Shown here piece by piece: positions 45,255-56,341 of a stretch of 64,000 bases of DNA (the first letter of the stretch is position 1; every line of letters begins with the position of its first letter). Position numbers and translations under genes: made by a program. A model generated the notes under the pieces. The model made no database searches. It had not been told where the DNA came from and saw only the letters and a list, made by a program, of their open reading frames with translations. The DNA is from Stutzerimonas stutzeri (GTDB lineage: Bacteria; Pseudomonadota; Gammaproteobacteria; Pseudomonadales; Pseudomonadaceae): the NCBI RefSeq assembly GCF_002890915.1, contig NZ_POUT01000008.1:186001-250000 (forward strand). Direction: 5' to 3'.

Positions 45255-45647
45255 TCACCGGACGCTGCGCATGCCTTCTTCGCGCAGTTCGCGGACGCCC
45301 TCCTGGGCGTCCTGGACGGCCTTCTGGGCCTTGGCTGCCTCGGCCTTGCGCTCGGCAACGCGGGCGTCCCACTCGGCCTGTTCGGCCAGCCTGCGGGCCT
45401 CGTCGTAGTTTTCCTTCTGCATGGCCAGCTCGGCCTGCTTCCACTTTTCTTGCGCGGCGCGCATTTCCACTGCGGCATATTCCGTACCGCCGGCACTGAC
45501 GGCACTGCGCACGGCCGACTCGGTCACGGCGAACTGCTCCTTCGGCGGGTTGCCGGCGCAGGCGCTCAGCAACAGGCCGCCAAGTGCAACGGCCGCCAGC
45601 TTGGGCAGCTGAAGTCTGGATGCGGGCATTTCGACAGCTTTGTTCAT
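45255..45647 (-). CDS. DUF4398-domain lipoprotein
   Basis: 130 residues: signal peptide with lipobox LLSAC, then FAVTESAVRSAVSAGGTEYAAVEMRAAQEKWKQAELAMQKENYDEARRLAEQAEWDARVAERKAEAAKAQKAV, a long charged helix typical of DUF4398. A helical periplasmic lipoprotein of unknown role. It precedes lptF, whose N-terminal part looks related, so the pair may arise from duplication and may work together at the envelope. Start at 45647 for the signal peptide; the frame is open to 45734. Confidence 0.85.
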   Translation of the reverse strand: MNKAVEMPASRLQLPKLAAVALGGLLLSACAGNPPKEQFAVTESAVRSAVSAGGTEYAAVEMRAAQEKWKQAELAMQKENYDEARRLAEQAEWDARVAERKAEAAKAQKAVQDAQEGVRELREEGMRSVR

Positions 45648-45944
45648 GGTCACTCTCCAGTACGAATCTGACTGACGGATACCAATGGCGTCCCGGGGCA
45701 GGCAGTGCTGCACAAGCGCGCTGTCAAGGGACATATTTTTGTGAGGACGAACGGCGCCAATCGTTCAGTCGAAATTGCCGCGCTAGAGCCTGCGACCGGG
45801 AAATGACGGGCAGCCGCGGGTGGCCGCCGGGGCTGGTGGGGAGGTTTCAGCCCGTATTGCAGGAGAGGAAAACGGCCTGTGCCGTTGCCGCGCTACCGGC
45901 CGGTCCGGATGCGCGAGCGCTATCCGCCGGCTCGATCGTACCGC

Positions 45945-46292
45945 TCAGGCCGTGGTGGGGGCCTTCTGCTCGTCGAGCATCCGCTGCAGATGCTGGCGCG
46001 ACAGTTCGAGAAAGCGTGGCGTCGGGCCAACGTCCTCGTAGATCGGATCGCCTTGCTCGTCGGTGGCGATCACCTGCGTGCCGCGCACATAGGGCAGGCT
46101 GGTCTCGACGGCTTCGAGTGCGGCGCCGACCAGCTCGCCGAGCAGCGCCTCGGTGCTGCGCTTGGGGTACATCTCGGCCAGTGCGGCCAGGCGTGCCGCG
46201 CTCTCGACATCGAGCGGGATGGTATAGCGGGTCTGGCTCATGCGGCCCTTGGCGTCCCGTTCCCAGTGGCTGACAAGCTCGGAAATTCTCAT
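45945..46292 (-). CDS. Small protein with ribbon-helix-helix-like core, unknown function
   Basis: 115 residues. The stretch MSQTRYTIPLDVESAARLAALAEMYPKRSTEALLGELVGAALEAVE has the layout of a ribbon-helix-helix DNA-binding domain: a short strand, helix, KRS turn, second helix. A C-terminal helical tail follows (PTPRFLELSRQHLQRMLDEQ). It could be a small transcription factor, but this is inference from the pattern. I start at 46292 (MRISELVSHWERD), with GGAG upstream. It is divergent from ppc across 256 bp, so it could act on that promoter. Confidence 0.65.
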   Translation of the reverse strand: MRISELVSHWERDAKGRMSQTRYTIPLDVESAARLAALAEMYPKRSTEALLGELVGAALEAVETSLPYVRGTQVIATDEQGDPIYEDVGPTPRFLELSRQHLQRMLDEQKAPTTA

Positions 46293-46548
46293 GATCGCTC
46301 CTCTGCTCGCGGTAACGAGCGCAGATGACAGGAAAAGCCCGCCGCGTCCTGGCGTTGTGCGCCGCCGCCAATGACGCCTTGTCATGGCCGAGCGCGGTGG
46401 GCACTCTGGTTGGAGGTAATTTCAGCGTAGCCGTTCAGGATTCTTTTCCCAGCGGCGCGCTTGGTCGGGATGTCCGCGGGGCGGCCGGAGCACGCTGCGC
46501 CACCGCTCGCGACGCCTGCTCGGCAGCACTGGCGGAAGGAACAGGGTC

Positions 46549-50081
<3,533 letters not shown>

Positions 50082-50104
50082 TCGATACCGCGCAGCCCCG
50101 CAGA

Positions 50105-50136
50105 AATGCCCGTATCGCAGGATACGGGCATTTTTT
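50105..50136 (+). terminator. Rho-independent terminator of adk
   Basis: AATGCCCGTATC-GCAG-GATACGGGCATT followed by TTTT: a 12-bp stem with a U-run, 24 bp after the stop. Confidence 0.92.
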
Positions 50137-50233
50137 ATGGCTATGTCCCCGTTAGGTGTTGCAGGGTCTTGCCGGAAGTGTCTGGCTCGGATTTCTTGCA
50201 GCAGCCGATGTTCGAGCGCTCGAGCGCTCGCGG

Positions 50234-50320
50234 GTAGATTGGCGCTGAGCGCAGCGAAGCCCAACGGGGACCGGCACGAACCTGTTGGGCTTCGTCGCTG
50301 CGCTCCTCAGCCCAACCTAC
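50234..50320. repeat. Inverted pair of family A repeats
   Basis: GTAGATTGGCGCTGAGCGCAGCGAAGCCCAAC (two parts) faces GTTGGGCTTCGTCGCTGCGC...CAACCTAC. Compare 444-475 and 39045-39123. Confidence 0.85.
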
Positions 50321-50435
50321 GGCGTACGGCGCCCATGCAACGCACAAGTGGGACATAGCCTTTTTTATTCGGGAGGCGCTGGGCAGGGCGGGCCGGCAAT
50401 CTTCAGACTTCGGCTTTTTGGCAGGCCTGCGGCCC

Positions 50436-50513
50436 GCATCGCCCCGGGGTCGGGCCTCCCACAAAAGCAGCGAGCGCATACCGGACCCTGTGGGCGCGCC
50501 CTCGCGGCGATGC
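50436..50513. repeat. Intergenic palindromic repeat, family B copy 3
   Basis: GCATCGCCCCGGGGTCGGGC...CCCACAAAAGCAG...CTGTGGGCGC...CCTCGCGGCGATGC, directly followed by a heptamer array. Confidence 0.85.
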
Positions 50514-50516
50514 TTT

Positions 50517-50551
50517 CAAGCTTCAGGCTTCAGGCTTCAGGCTTCAGGTTC
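50517..50551. repeat. Heptanucleotide tandem array (CAGGCTT)
   Basis: Five 7-bp units: CAAGCTT, three CAGGCTT and CAGGTTC. It abuts family B copy 3. Other 7-bp arrays are at 54301-54321 and 54341-54382. Confidence 0.85.
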
Positions 50552-50634
50552 GCCTGCCTCGGCTCCATGCAACATCGAACCGCCCCCTCGAATACGCTAG
50601 AATCTGCGCCTTTTGACCGACCCGGAACGACCCG

Positions 50635-51315
50635 ATGACCACTCTGCTGGCCCTGGATACCGCCACCGAAGCCTGCTCCGTCGCCCTGCTGCATGACGGC
50701 AGAGTGCTGAGCCACTACGAGGTCATCCCGCGCCTGCATGCCCAGCGTCTGCTGCCGATGATCCAGACCCTGATCGGCGAGGCGGGCATCGCGCTGTCGG
50801 CGGTGGACGCCATCGCCTTCGGCCGTGGGCCGGGCGCGTTCACCGGCGTGCGGATCGCCGTCGGCGTGGTGCAGGGCCTGGCGTTCGCGCTGCAGCGCCC
50901 GGTATTGCCGGTTTCCACCCTGGCGACCATCGCCCAGCGCGCCTGCCGCGAGCATGGCGCCACGCAGGTGGCGGCCGCCATCGATGCGCGCATGGACGAG
51001 GTCTACTGGGGCTGCTACCGCGAGCATGAGGGCGAAATGCGGCTGCTCGGCAGCGAGGCGGTACTACCGCCCGAGCAGGCCGGCCTGCCGCGGGATGCCG
51101 ACGGCGAATGGTTCGGTGCCGGTACCGGCTGGGGCTATGCCGAGCGGATTCCGCTGAGCGTAAAGGGTGTGGACGCCGGTATGCTGCCGCATGCCGAGGA
51201 CCTGCTGCGGCTGGCAACGTTCGCCTGGCAGCGCGGCGAAGCGCTGGAAGCCGACCAGGCCCAGCCGGTGTACCTGCGCGACAACGTCGCCACGCCGAAA
51301 AAAGGGATCGAATGA
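50635..51315 (+). CDS. tsaB: tRNA threonylcarbamoyladenosine biosynthesis protein TsaB
   Basis: 226 residues. LLALDTATEACSVALLHDGRVLSHYEVIPRLHAQRLLPMIQ and FGRGPGAFTGVRIAVGVVQGLAFALQRPVLPVSTLATIA are the ASKHA-fold signatures of TsaB (YeaZ). It partners TsaD and TsaE to make t6A on tRNAs reading ANN codons. The position after ppc-adk matches the order I recall from P. aeruginosa. The small gene at 51380 follows after 64 bp. Confidence 0.95.
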   Translation: MTTLLALDTATEACSVALLHDGRVLSHYEVIPRLHAQRLLPMIQTLIGEAGIALSAVDAIAFGRGPGAFTGVRIAVGVVQGLAFALQRPVLPVSTLATIAQRACREHGATQVAAAIDARMDEVYWGCYREHEGEMRLLGSEAVLPPEQAGLPRDADGEWFGAGTGWGYAERIPLSVKGVDAGMLPHAEDLLRLATFAWQRGEALEADQAQPVYLRDNVATPKKGIE

Positions 51316-51379
51316 GGCTAGCCGTTGCCAAAGCTCCGGGCGGCCGTTAGAGTCGCCAGGCTCCTGAACGAGTAACAAG

Positions 51380-51724
51380 ATGCGCGTCGAAGGCTCCTAT
51401 CCGATTCCCTATACCACCGATCGCTCCGCCCGTACCGGCAGGGCGGCGGACGGCTATGGCGAAAGCCAGCGCGTGGCCCAGGCCCAGCGCGGGATCGACA
51501 GTCGCGATGGGCAGGACTACCAGCCGCAGGCCGAACGTCCGCAGCAGCGGGTCAACGAGAGCGCCCTGGTCGAGCGCTACGCCGCGTTCCGCTATGACGA
51601 TGCCCGGCCCGAGCGCTCGCTGCCCAACCATGTCGCCCAGGCGCTGGCCAGCTACACCACCACCGCGAGCTTCAGCGCCGATCTCGACGCCAACGAGGTG
51701 CTCGGCCTCGATCTCTACGCCTGA
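51380..51724 (+). CDS. Conserved-type hypothetical protein, unstructured N-terminus
   Basis: 114 residues, no recognised domain. The first 65 residues are Gln/Arg/Asp-rich and probably disordered (RTGRAADGYGESQRVAQAQRGIDSRDGQDYQPQ). The second half looks more ordered (NESALVERYAAFRYDDARPERSLPNHVAQALASYTTTASFSADLDANEVLGLDLYA) with a hydrophobic C-terminus. No signal peptide or membrane helix. It sits between tsaB (64 bp) and the DUF72 gene (14 bp) on the same strand, so it is probably in their transcript. Confidence 0.7.
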   Translation: MRVEGSYPIPYTTDRSARTGRAADGYGESQRVAQAQRGIDSRDGQDYQPQAERPQQRVNESALVERYAAFRYDDARPERSLPNHVAQALASYTTTASFSADLDANEVLGLDLYA

Positions 51725-51738
51725 GGCCGGTCGGCCCG

Positions 51739-52596
51739 GTGAGCATTCCGTACTTCCTTGGTTGTCCTTCCTGGAACGAAAGCGCCTGGCTGGGTTCGTT
51801 GTACCCGCCGGGAACGCCTTCCACGCACTTCCTGGCGCAGTACTGCGCGATGTTCAACAGCGTCGAGGGCAACACCACGCTCTATGCCTGGCCCTCGGCG
51901 GAGAAGATCCAGCGCTGGGCGAGCCAGATGCCCGAGGGCTTTCGCTTCTGCGCCAAGCTGCCGCGGGAAATCAGCCAGGCCGATGACCTATATGCCGCGC
52001 TGGAGCTGGCGCTGGCCTTTCGCAAACTGCTGGCGCCGCTGGGCCAGCGGGTCACGCCGTTCTGGCTGCAGCTGCCGGCCAGCGTCGGGCCGACGCGCCT
52101 CGGCGAGCTGGCCGGGCTGATCGACGGCTTCGGCGCGCCGCTGGCGGTGGAGGTGCGACACCCGGGGTTCTTCGACAAGGGCGAAGGCGAGCGGGCGCTG
52201 AACCGCCTGCTGCTCGATCGCGGCGTCGAACGCATCTGCCTGGATTCGCGGGCACTGTTCAGCTGCCGCGCGCGCGATCCGGCACTGCTGCATGCGCAGA
52301 GCAAGAAGCCGCGGTTGCCGGTGCGCCCGGCGGCCTTCAGCGACTCGCCGCAGCTGCGTTTCATCGGCCATCCGCAGCTGGAGGCGAACGATCCGTTCAT
52401 GGCGCCCTGGCTGGACAAGGTCGCCGGCTGGATCGAGGCCGGCAAGGCGCCGCACGTCTACCTGCATACGCCGGACAACCACCGCGCGCCGGAGCTGGCC
52501 CAGCGCTTCCATGCGCAACTCGCCGAGCGCCTGCCGGGGCTGCCGCCCTTGCGTCCGCTGCAGAGCGCGTCACAGCTCTCGCTGCTGGGGGATTAG
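51739..52596 (+). CDS. DUF72-family protein (YecE-like)
   Basis: 285 residues, a TIM-barrel-like family of unknown function. IPYFLGCPSWNESAWLGSLYPPGTPSTHFLAQYCAMFNSVEGNTTLYAWPSAEKIQRWASQMPEGFRFCAKLPREIS is the DUF72 opening, and the later LAVEVRHPGFF and HPQLEANDPFMAPW fit. It starts with GTG at 51739, 14 bp after the previous stop; no better ATG lies nearby. Likely cotranscribed with the two genes upstream. Confidence 0.88.
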   Translation: MSIPYFLGCPSWNESAWLGSLYPPGTPSTHFLAQYCAMFNSVEGNTTLYAWPSAEKIQRWASQMPEGFRFCAKLPREISQADDLYAALELALAFRKLLAPLGQRVTPFWLQLPASVGPTRLGELAGLIDGFGAPLAVEVRHPGFFDKGEGERALNRLLLDRGVERICLDSRALFSCRARDPALLHAQSKKPRLPVRPAAFSDSPQLRFIGHPQLEANDPFMAPWLDKVAGWIEAGKAPHVYLHTPDNHRAPELAQRFHAQLAERLPGLPPLRPLQSASQLSLLGD

Positions 52597-52611
52597 CGCG
52601 GAGGCTTCTGC

Positions 52612-52658
52612 CCGCGATAGTTCGCGGGGCCGGGTTCGCGAGCATGGCTCGCTCCTAG
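52612..52658. repeat. REP-like palindrome
   Basis: CGCGATAGTTCGCGGGGCCG and TTCGCGAGCATGGCTCGCTCCTA (split) form a degenerate REP pair ending in the GCTCGCTCCTA seen in the 6211-6430 units. Confidence 0.6.
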
Positions 52659-52785
52659 CAGAAGACTCGCTGCAGCGTGGTTCGCGATGAAACGGGAACA
52701 GCCCCTAAGCAACGCTTTCTGGCCGGCCGACCAGCCTGGTAACACTTCGCGTCCAACTTCGGCGCTCCGCCGTTGCCCATAGAGC

Positions 52786-53478
52786 ATGACCTTCGGCCGA
52801 TTCATCCTGCTCGTGCTGGTGCTGCTGGCGGGTTTCGCCCTGGCAGTGCGGCAGCAGCTCGTCGAGATCCCGCCGCGCTGGAATCCCTGGGCGCCGCTGG
52901 ACATCCGCGAGCCGCCGAACCTGCTCACCTCGCTCAAGCTGCGCCGGTTGCAGAATGATCGTGAGCTCTGCGAGCAGGTGCTGGCGACCGCATCGCTGCG
53001 CTACACGGCCGTGCCGGACAGCACGCCCGAACCCGGTTGCCCGGTGGAGAACAGCGTGCGCGTGCAGGGTTCTGACGTGCGCTTCAACGGCGCCTTCCTC
53101 GCCACCTGCCCGTTGGCGGCGACCTATGCGCTGTTCGAACGCCACGGCCTGCAGCCGGCGGCGCAGGCGGTGTTCAGCCAGCCGGTGGTGCGCGTCGATC
53201 ACTTCGGCAGCTTCGCCTGTCGCAATATCGCCCGCAGCAACCGGCGCAGCCAGCATGCCAGCGCCAATGCGCTGGACCTGGCCGGTTTCCATCTGCGCGA
53301 CGGTACCCGCATCACCGTCGCCCGCGACTGGAAGGGCGACGGCGACAAGGCGCGCTTCCTGCGCCAGGTGCACGAGGCCGCCTGCGCGGCCTTCAACGTC
53401 ACGCTCGGGCCGGAATACAACGCGGCCCATCACGATCATTTCCACGTCGACATGGGTGGCTTCGGCATGTGCCGCTGA
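52786..53478 (+). CDS. Extensin-like family protein (probable zinc peptidase fold)
   Basis: 230 residues. An N-terminal hydrophobic anchor or signal ([16 protein letters not shown]) precedes an extensin-like C-terminal domain. [15 protein letters not shown] matches the SxHxxG-xA-D pattern and [13 protein letters not shown] the terminal HxH of VanY/MepA-like D,D-peptidases. It may therefore trim peptidoglycan in the periplasm. Four Cys residues could form disulfides. Start at 52786. Confidence 0.84.
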   Translation: MTFGRFILLVLVLLAGFALAVRQQLVEIPPRWNPWAPLDIREPPNLLTSLKLRRLQNDRELCEQVLATASLRYTAVPDSTPEPGCPVENSVRVQGSDVRFNGAFLATCPLAATYALFERHGLQPAAQAVFSQPVVRVDHFGSFACRNIARSNRRSQHASANALDLAGFHLRDGTRITVARDWKGDGDKARFLRQVHEAACAAFNVTLGPEYNAAHHDHFHVDMGGFGMCR

Positions 53479-53539
53479 CAGGGGCGAATGTCCGCGCGCT
53501 CTGGCACAATGCGCCGTTTTCCGCCTCGCCGAGTCGTCC

Positions 53540-54322
53540 ATGTCTGCCAGCAAGCCCAAGGTCCGGGTCGAACCGCTCGCCCCGCAATTCGCCATCGCGG
53601 CCGCCGAATGGGCCCGGCGCCTGGGGTTGCCGGAGCAGGGCGAGGATGCCGAATTCGCGTTGCAGCTCGGCGAGGGCGGCCTGCAACTGCAGTTGCTCGA
53701 GGCGCAGGCGCCCGGACCGGTACGGGTGGACTTCGTCGAAGGCGCCGCCGCGCACCGGCGACAGTTTGGCGGCGGCAGCGGGCAGATGATCGCCAAGGCC
53801 GTGGGCATCCAGCCCTGCGTCCGCCCGCAGGTGCTGGACGCCACCGCGGGGCTCGGCCGCGACGCCTTCGTGCTGGCCACGCTGGGCTGCGAAGTGCAGC
53901 TGATCGAACGCCAGCCGCTGATCGCCGCCTTGCTGGACGATGGCCTGACGCGGGCGCGTCGGGATGCCGACGTGGCGGCGATCGCCGCTCGGATGACGCT
54001 GCTTCAGGGCAACGCCATCGAACTGATGGAGCGCTGGCAGGGCGAGCCGCCGCAGGTGATCTATCTCGACCCGATGTTCCCCCACCGTGACAAGAGTGCC
54101 CTGGTGAAGAAGGAGATGCGCCTGTTCCGCCCGTTCGTCGGCGACGACCTGGATGCCCCGGCGCTGCTGGCCGCCGCGCTGCGCCTGGCCAGCCACCGGG
54201 TGGTGGTCAAGCGCCCGCGCAAGGCGCCGGCCATCGAGGGCGGCAAGCCCGGCTACGGCCTGGAAGGCAAGTCCAGCCGCTACGATATCTATCCGAAGAA
54301 GAAGCTAGAAGCTAGAAGCTAG
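53540..54322 (+). CDS. rsmJ: 16S rRNA (guanine-1516-N2)-methyltransferase RsmJ
   Basis: 260 residues. [30 protein letters not shown] and the SAM motif [21 protein letters not shown], then [24 protein letters not shown] (the DPMFPxR catalytic motif) and [14 protein letters not shown], are diagnostic for RsmJ (YhiQ). It methylates G1516 of 16S rRNA. I start at 53540; the long frame upstream is not used. The last seven residues (KLEARS region) and the TAG stop are encoded by a GAAGCTA heptamer array (54301-54321), so the C-terminus is repeat-derived. Confidence 0.93.
   Translation: MSASKPKVRVEPLAPQFAIAAAEWARRLGLPEQGEDAEFALQLGEGGLQLQLLEAQAPGPVRVDFVEGAAAHRRQFGGGSGQMIAKAVGIQPCVRPQVLDATAGLGRDAFVLATLGCEVQLIERQPLIAALLDDGLTRARRDADVAAIAARMTLLQGNAIELMERWQGEPPQVIYLDPMFPHRDKSALVKKEMRLFRPFVGDDLDAPALLAAALRLASHRVVVKRPRKAPAIEGGKPGYGLEGKSSRYDIYPKKKLEARS
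54301..54321. repeat. Heptanucleotide tandem array (GAAGCTA) at the end of rsmJ
   Basis: Three perfect GAAGCTA units. The rsmJ stop codon TAG (54320-54322) is part of the last unit. Confidence 0.85.
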
Positions 54323-54340
54323 AGCGATGTTAGCGAGCCT

Positions 54341-54382
54341 TGGCGTCTGGCGTCTGGCGTCTGGCGTCTGGCGTCTGGCTTC
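54341..54382. repeat. Heptanucleotide tandem array (TGGCGTC)
   Basis: Five perfect TGGCGTC units followed by TGGCTTC, just before family B copy 4. Confidence 0.9.
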
Positions 54383-54405
54383 AAGCTTCGGCAGTCCTTC
54401 GGTCT

Positions 54406-54485
54406 GCATCGCCGCGAGAGCGCGCCACACAGGGTTCGGTGTGCACTCTGCTGCTTTCGTGGGAGGCCCGACCTCGGGGCGATGC
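54406..54485. repeat. Intergenic palindromic repeat, family B copy 4 (inverted)
   Basis: GCATCGCCGCGAGAGCGCGC...CTGCTTTCGTGGGAGG...CCTCGGGGCGATGC, the reverse orientation of the copies at 13705, 20221 and 50436. Confidence 0.85.
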
Positions 54486-54501
54486 TTTTAGGCTTCCAGC
54501 T

Positions 54502-55143
54502 TCAGGCTTTCAAGGCATAGGCACGCAGAAACAGCTGTACGGCGTCCTCTACGTGGCGTTCGGCGGCCTCGTCATCCGGCGCCTCGGTGTAGCCGATCAG
54601 CAGCCGGAAATGCTGCACGCCCTTGACCAGCGAACAGAAGTGTTCCGCCGCGTGCAGCGGCTCAGCGATGTCGAGTAGACCGCGCGCGTCGGCCTGGGTG
54701 AACAGCTGTTGCAGGTCGAGCAGCAGCTGTTGGGGCCCGGCGTCGAAGAACATCCGCACCAGCGCTGGATTCTGGGTGGCCATGGCCACCATCACCCGAT
54801 GCAGGCCGATGGATTCCGGGCTGTTGACCAGGGCGAGGAAGGCGCGGCCGATGGCCAGCAGCAGCTCTTCGATCCGGCAGCCGTCCTCCAGCTGGAACAG
54901 CCGACGTGGCAGGCGGGTCTCGCAGATCGCCTTCACCGCGGCGCAGAACAGCGCTTCCTTGTCCTTGAAATGGCTGTACAGCGTCAGTTTGGATACGCCA
55001 GCTTCGGTGGCGATGGCGTCCATGCTGCTGCCCTCGTAGCCGTTGCTGAGGAACAGCACCTGGGCGGCACTGAGGATCGCCTGGCGCTTGGCGGGGTCTT
55101 TCGGGCGGCCGGGACCGGGCGTCGTGGAGTGATTCTCTATCAT
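54502..55143 (-). CDS. mexL: TetR/AcrR-family repressor, MexL-like
   Basis: 213 residues. The N-terminal helix-turn-helix is PGRPKDPAKRQAILSAAQVLFLSNGYEGSSMDAIATEAGVSKLTLYSHFKDKEALF; the C-terminal ligand domain is variable. It is divergent from an RND efflux pair of MexJK size, 92 bp apart, which is the MexL-mexJK arrangement I recall in P. aeruginosa. It would repress mexJK and itself. Orthology rests on arrangement and size. Confidence 0.82.
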   Translation of the reverse strand: MIENHSTTPGPGRPKDPAKRQAILSAAQVLFLSNGYEGSSMDAIATEAGVSKLTLYSHFKDKEALFCAAVKAICETRLPRRLFQLEDGCRIEELLLAIGRAFLALVNSPESIGLHRVMVAMATQNPALVRMFFDAGPQQLLLDLQQLFTQADARGLLDIAEPLHAAEHFCSLVKGVQHFRLLIGYTEAPDDEAAERHVEDAVQLFLRAYALKA

Positions 55144-55179
55144 GGGTACTTAATAGTGGACTGGCTGGTACGCTATTTT

Positions 55180-55202
55180 TACTATACCCGGCAGTATAAG
55201 TA
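55180..55202. promoter_or_regulatory. Inverted repeat between mexL and mexJ (candidate operator)
   Basis: TACTATACCCGGCAGTATAA then GTA: arms TATAC/GTATA with outer TAC/GTA half-matches. It sits in the 92-bp gap between the divergent genes, about 35 bp from the mexJ start, where a TetR repressor would be expected to bind. Confidence 0.55.
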
Positions 55203-55235
55203 TTCCAACCCGCCCCGCGACAGAGAGACTTCATC

Positions 55236-56336
55236 GTGTCCCGACATGCCCTGCCCATCCTCTGTACTTTCGGTTGTGCGTTGTTGCTGGCCGCCTGCGG
55301 CAACGGCGCGCCCGAACAGTTGCCACCACGCCCGGTCATGGTGGTGCATCCGCAACCGGCCAGCGAGGCGCGTGAGAGCTACCCCGGCGAGGTGCATGCG
55401 CGTTACGAGCCCGAACTGGCTTTCCGCATCGGCGGCAAGGTCGTCGAGCGCCTGGTCGAAGCCGGCGACCGGGTGCGCAAGGACCAGCCGCTGGCGCGGC
55501 TCGATCCGCAGGACGTACGCCTGCAGCTCGACGGCATGCGCGCCCAGGTGGCCGCCGCCGAAGCCAACCTGCGCGTGGCCAGGGCCGAATACGACCGCTA
55601 CCGGGCGCTGCTGGGCCGGCAGCTGGTCAGCCAGTCGCAATTCGACAGTGCCGACAATGCCTATCGGGCTGCCTCCGCGCGCCTGCAGCAGGCCCGCGCC
55701 GAGTTCGACGTGGCCAGCAACCAGGTCGACTACGCGGTGCTGCGCGCGACCCGTGACGGGCTGATCACCCAGCGCCGCATCGAGGTTGGCCAGGTGGTCG
55801 CCGCCGGGCAGACCGCCTTCATCCTGGCAGCCGACGGCGAGCGCGAGGTGGCCATCGACCTGCCCGAGCAGTCGCTGGAGCGCTACCACATCGGCCAGCA
55901 GGTCGAGGTCGAGCTGTGGTCGCAACCGGGGCGGCAGTATCCCGGCAAGATCCGCGAACTGTCGCCCGCCGCCGATGCGCAGTCGCGCACCTATTCGGCG
56001 CGGGTGGCCTTCAGCGATCAGGAGGTGGCGGCCGAGTTGGGGCAGAGCGCACTGGTGAGCATTCGCCGCAACGGCGAGGTGCCGCTGGCGGTGCCGCTGT
56101 CGGCGATCAGCGCCGAGCGCGGCCAGGCGCATGTCTGGCGGCTCAAGGCCGATTCCACCGTGGAGCGCGTCGAGGTGCGCACCGGGGCGTTCGGCGAGCG
56201 GCTGGTGCCGGTGCTCGACGGGCTCGCGGCCGATGACTGGGTGGTCCTCGCCGGGGTGCAGATGCTCAACGAGAACCAGCCGGTACGCCCGGTGGATCGT
56301 GACAATCGCCCCATCGAGCTGGCCGCCCAGGAGTAA
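55236..56336 (+). CDS. mexJ: RND efflux periplasmic adaptor, MexJ-like
   Basis: 366 residues. Lipoprotein signal with lipobox LAAC (Cys21), then the membrane-fusion-protein order: beta-barrel start PGEVHARYEPELAFRIGGKVVERLVEAGDRVRKDQPLARLDPQDV (lipoyl half), helical hairpin (AEANLRVARAEYDRYRALLGRQLVSQSQFDSADNAYR), second lipoyl half (VLRATRDGLITQRRIEVGQVVAAG) and C-terminal barrel. It begins with GTG at 55236, with AGAGAG upstream. It is 5 bp from the permease gene. No outer-membrane factor gene is linked, so a shared one would be recruited. Confidence 0.88.
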   Translation: MSRHALPILCTFGCALLLAACGNGAPEQLPPRPVMVVHPQPASEARESYPGEVHARYEPELAFRIGGKVVERLVEAGDRVRKDQPLARLDPQDVRLQLDGMRAQVAAAEANLRVARAEYDRYRALLGRQLVSQSQFDSADNAYRAASARLQQARAEFDVASNQVDYAVLRATRDGLITQRRIEVGQVVAAGQTAFILAADGEREVAIDLPEQSLERYHIGQQVEVELWSQPGRQYPGKIRELSPAADAQSRTYSARVAFSDQEVAAELGQSALVSIRRNGEVPLAVPLSAISAERGQAHVWRLKADSTVERVEVRTGAFGERLVPVLDGLAADDWVVLAGVQMLNENQPVRPVDRDNRPIELAAQE

Positions 56337-56341
56337 ACGCG

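Larger units (their letters stand above)
50082..50634. other. 553-bp intergenic region of terminator and stacked repeats
   Basis: Contains the adk terminator, an inverted pair of family A repeats (50234-50320), a family B repeat (50436-50513) and a heptamer array (50517-50551). A short tsaB leader follows. No gene is supported. Confidence 0.75.

Noticed and set aside
50517..50551. CRISPR-like repeat array
   Set aside because: Units are only 7 bp and contiguous with no spacers; no cas genes.
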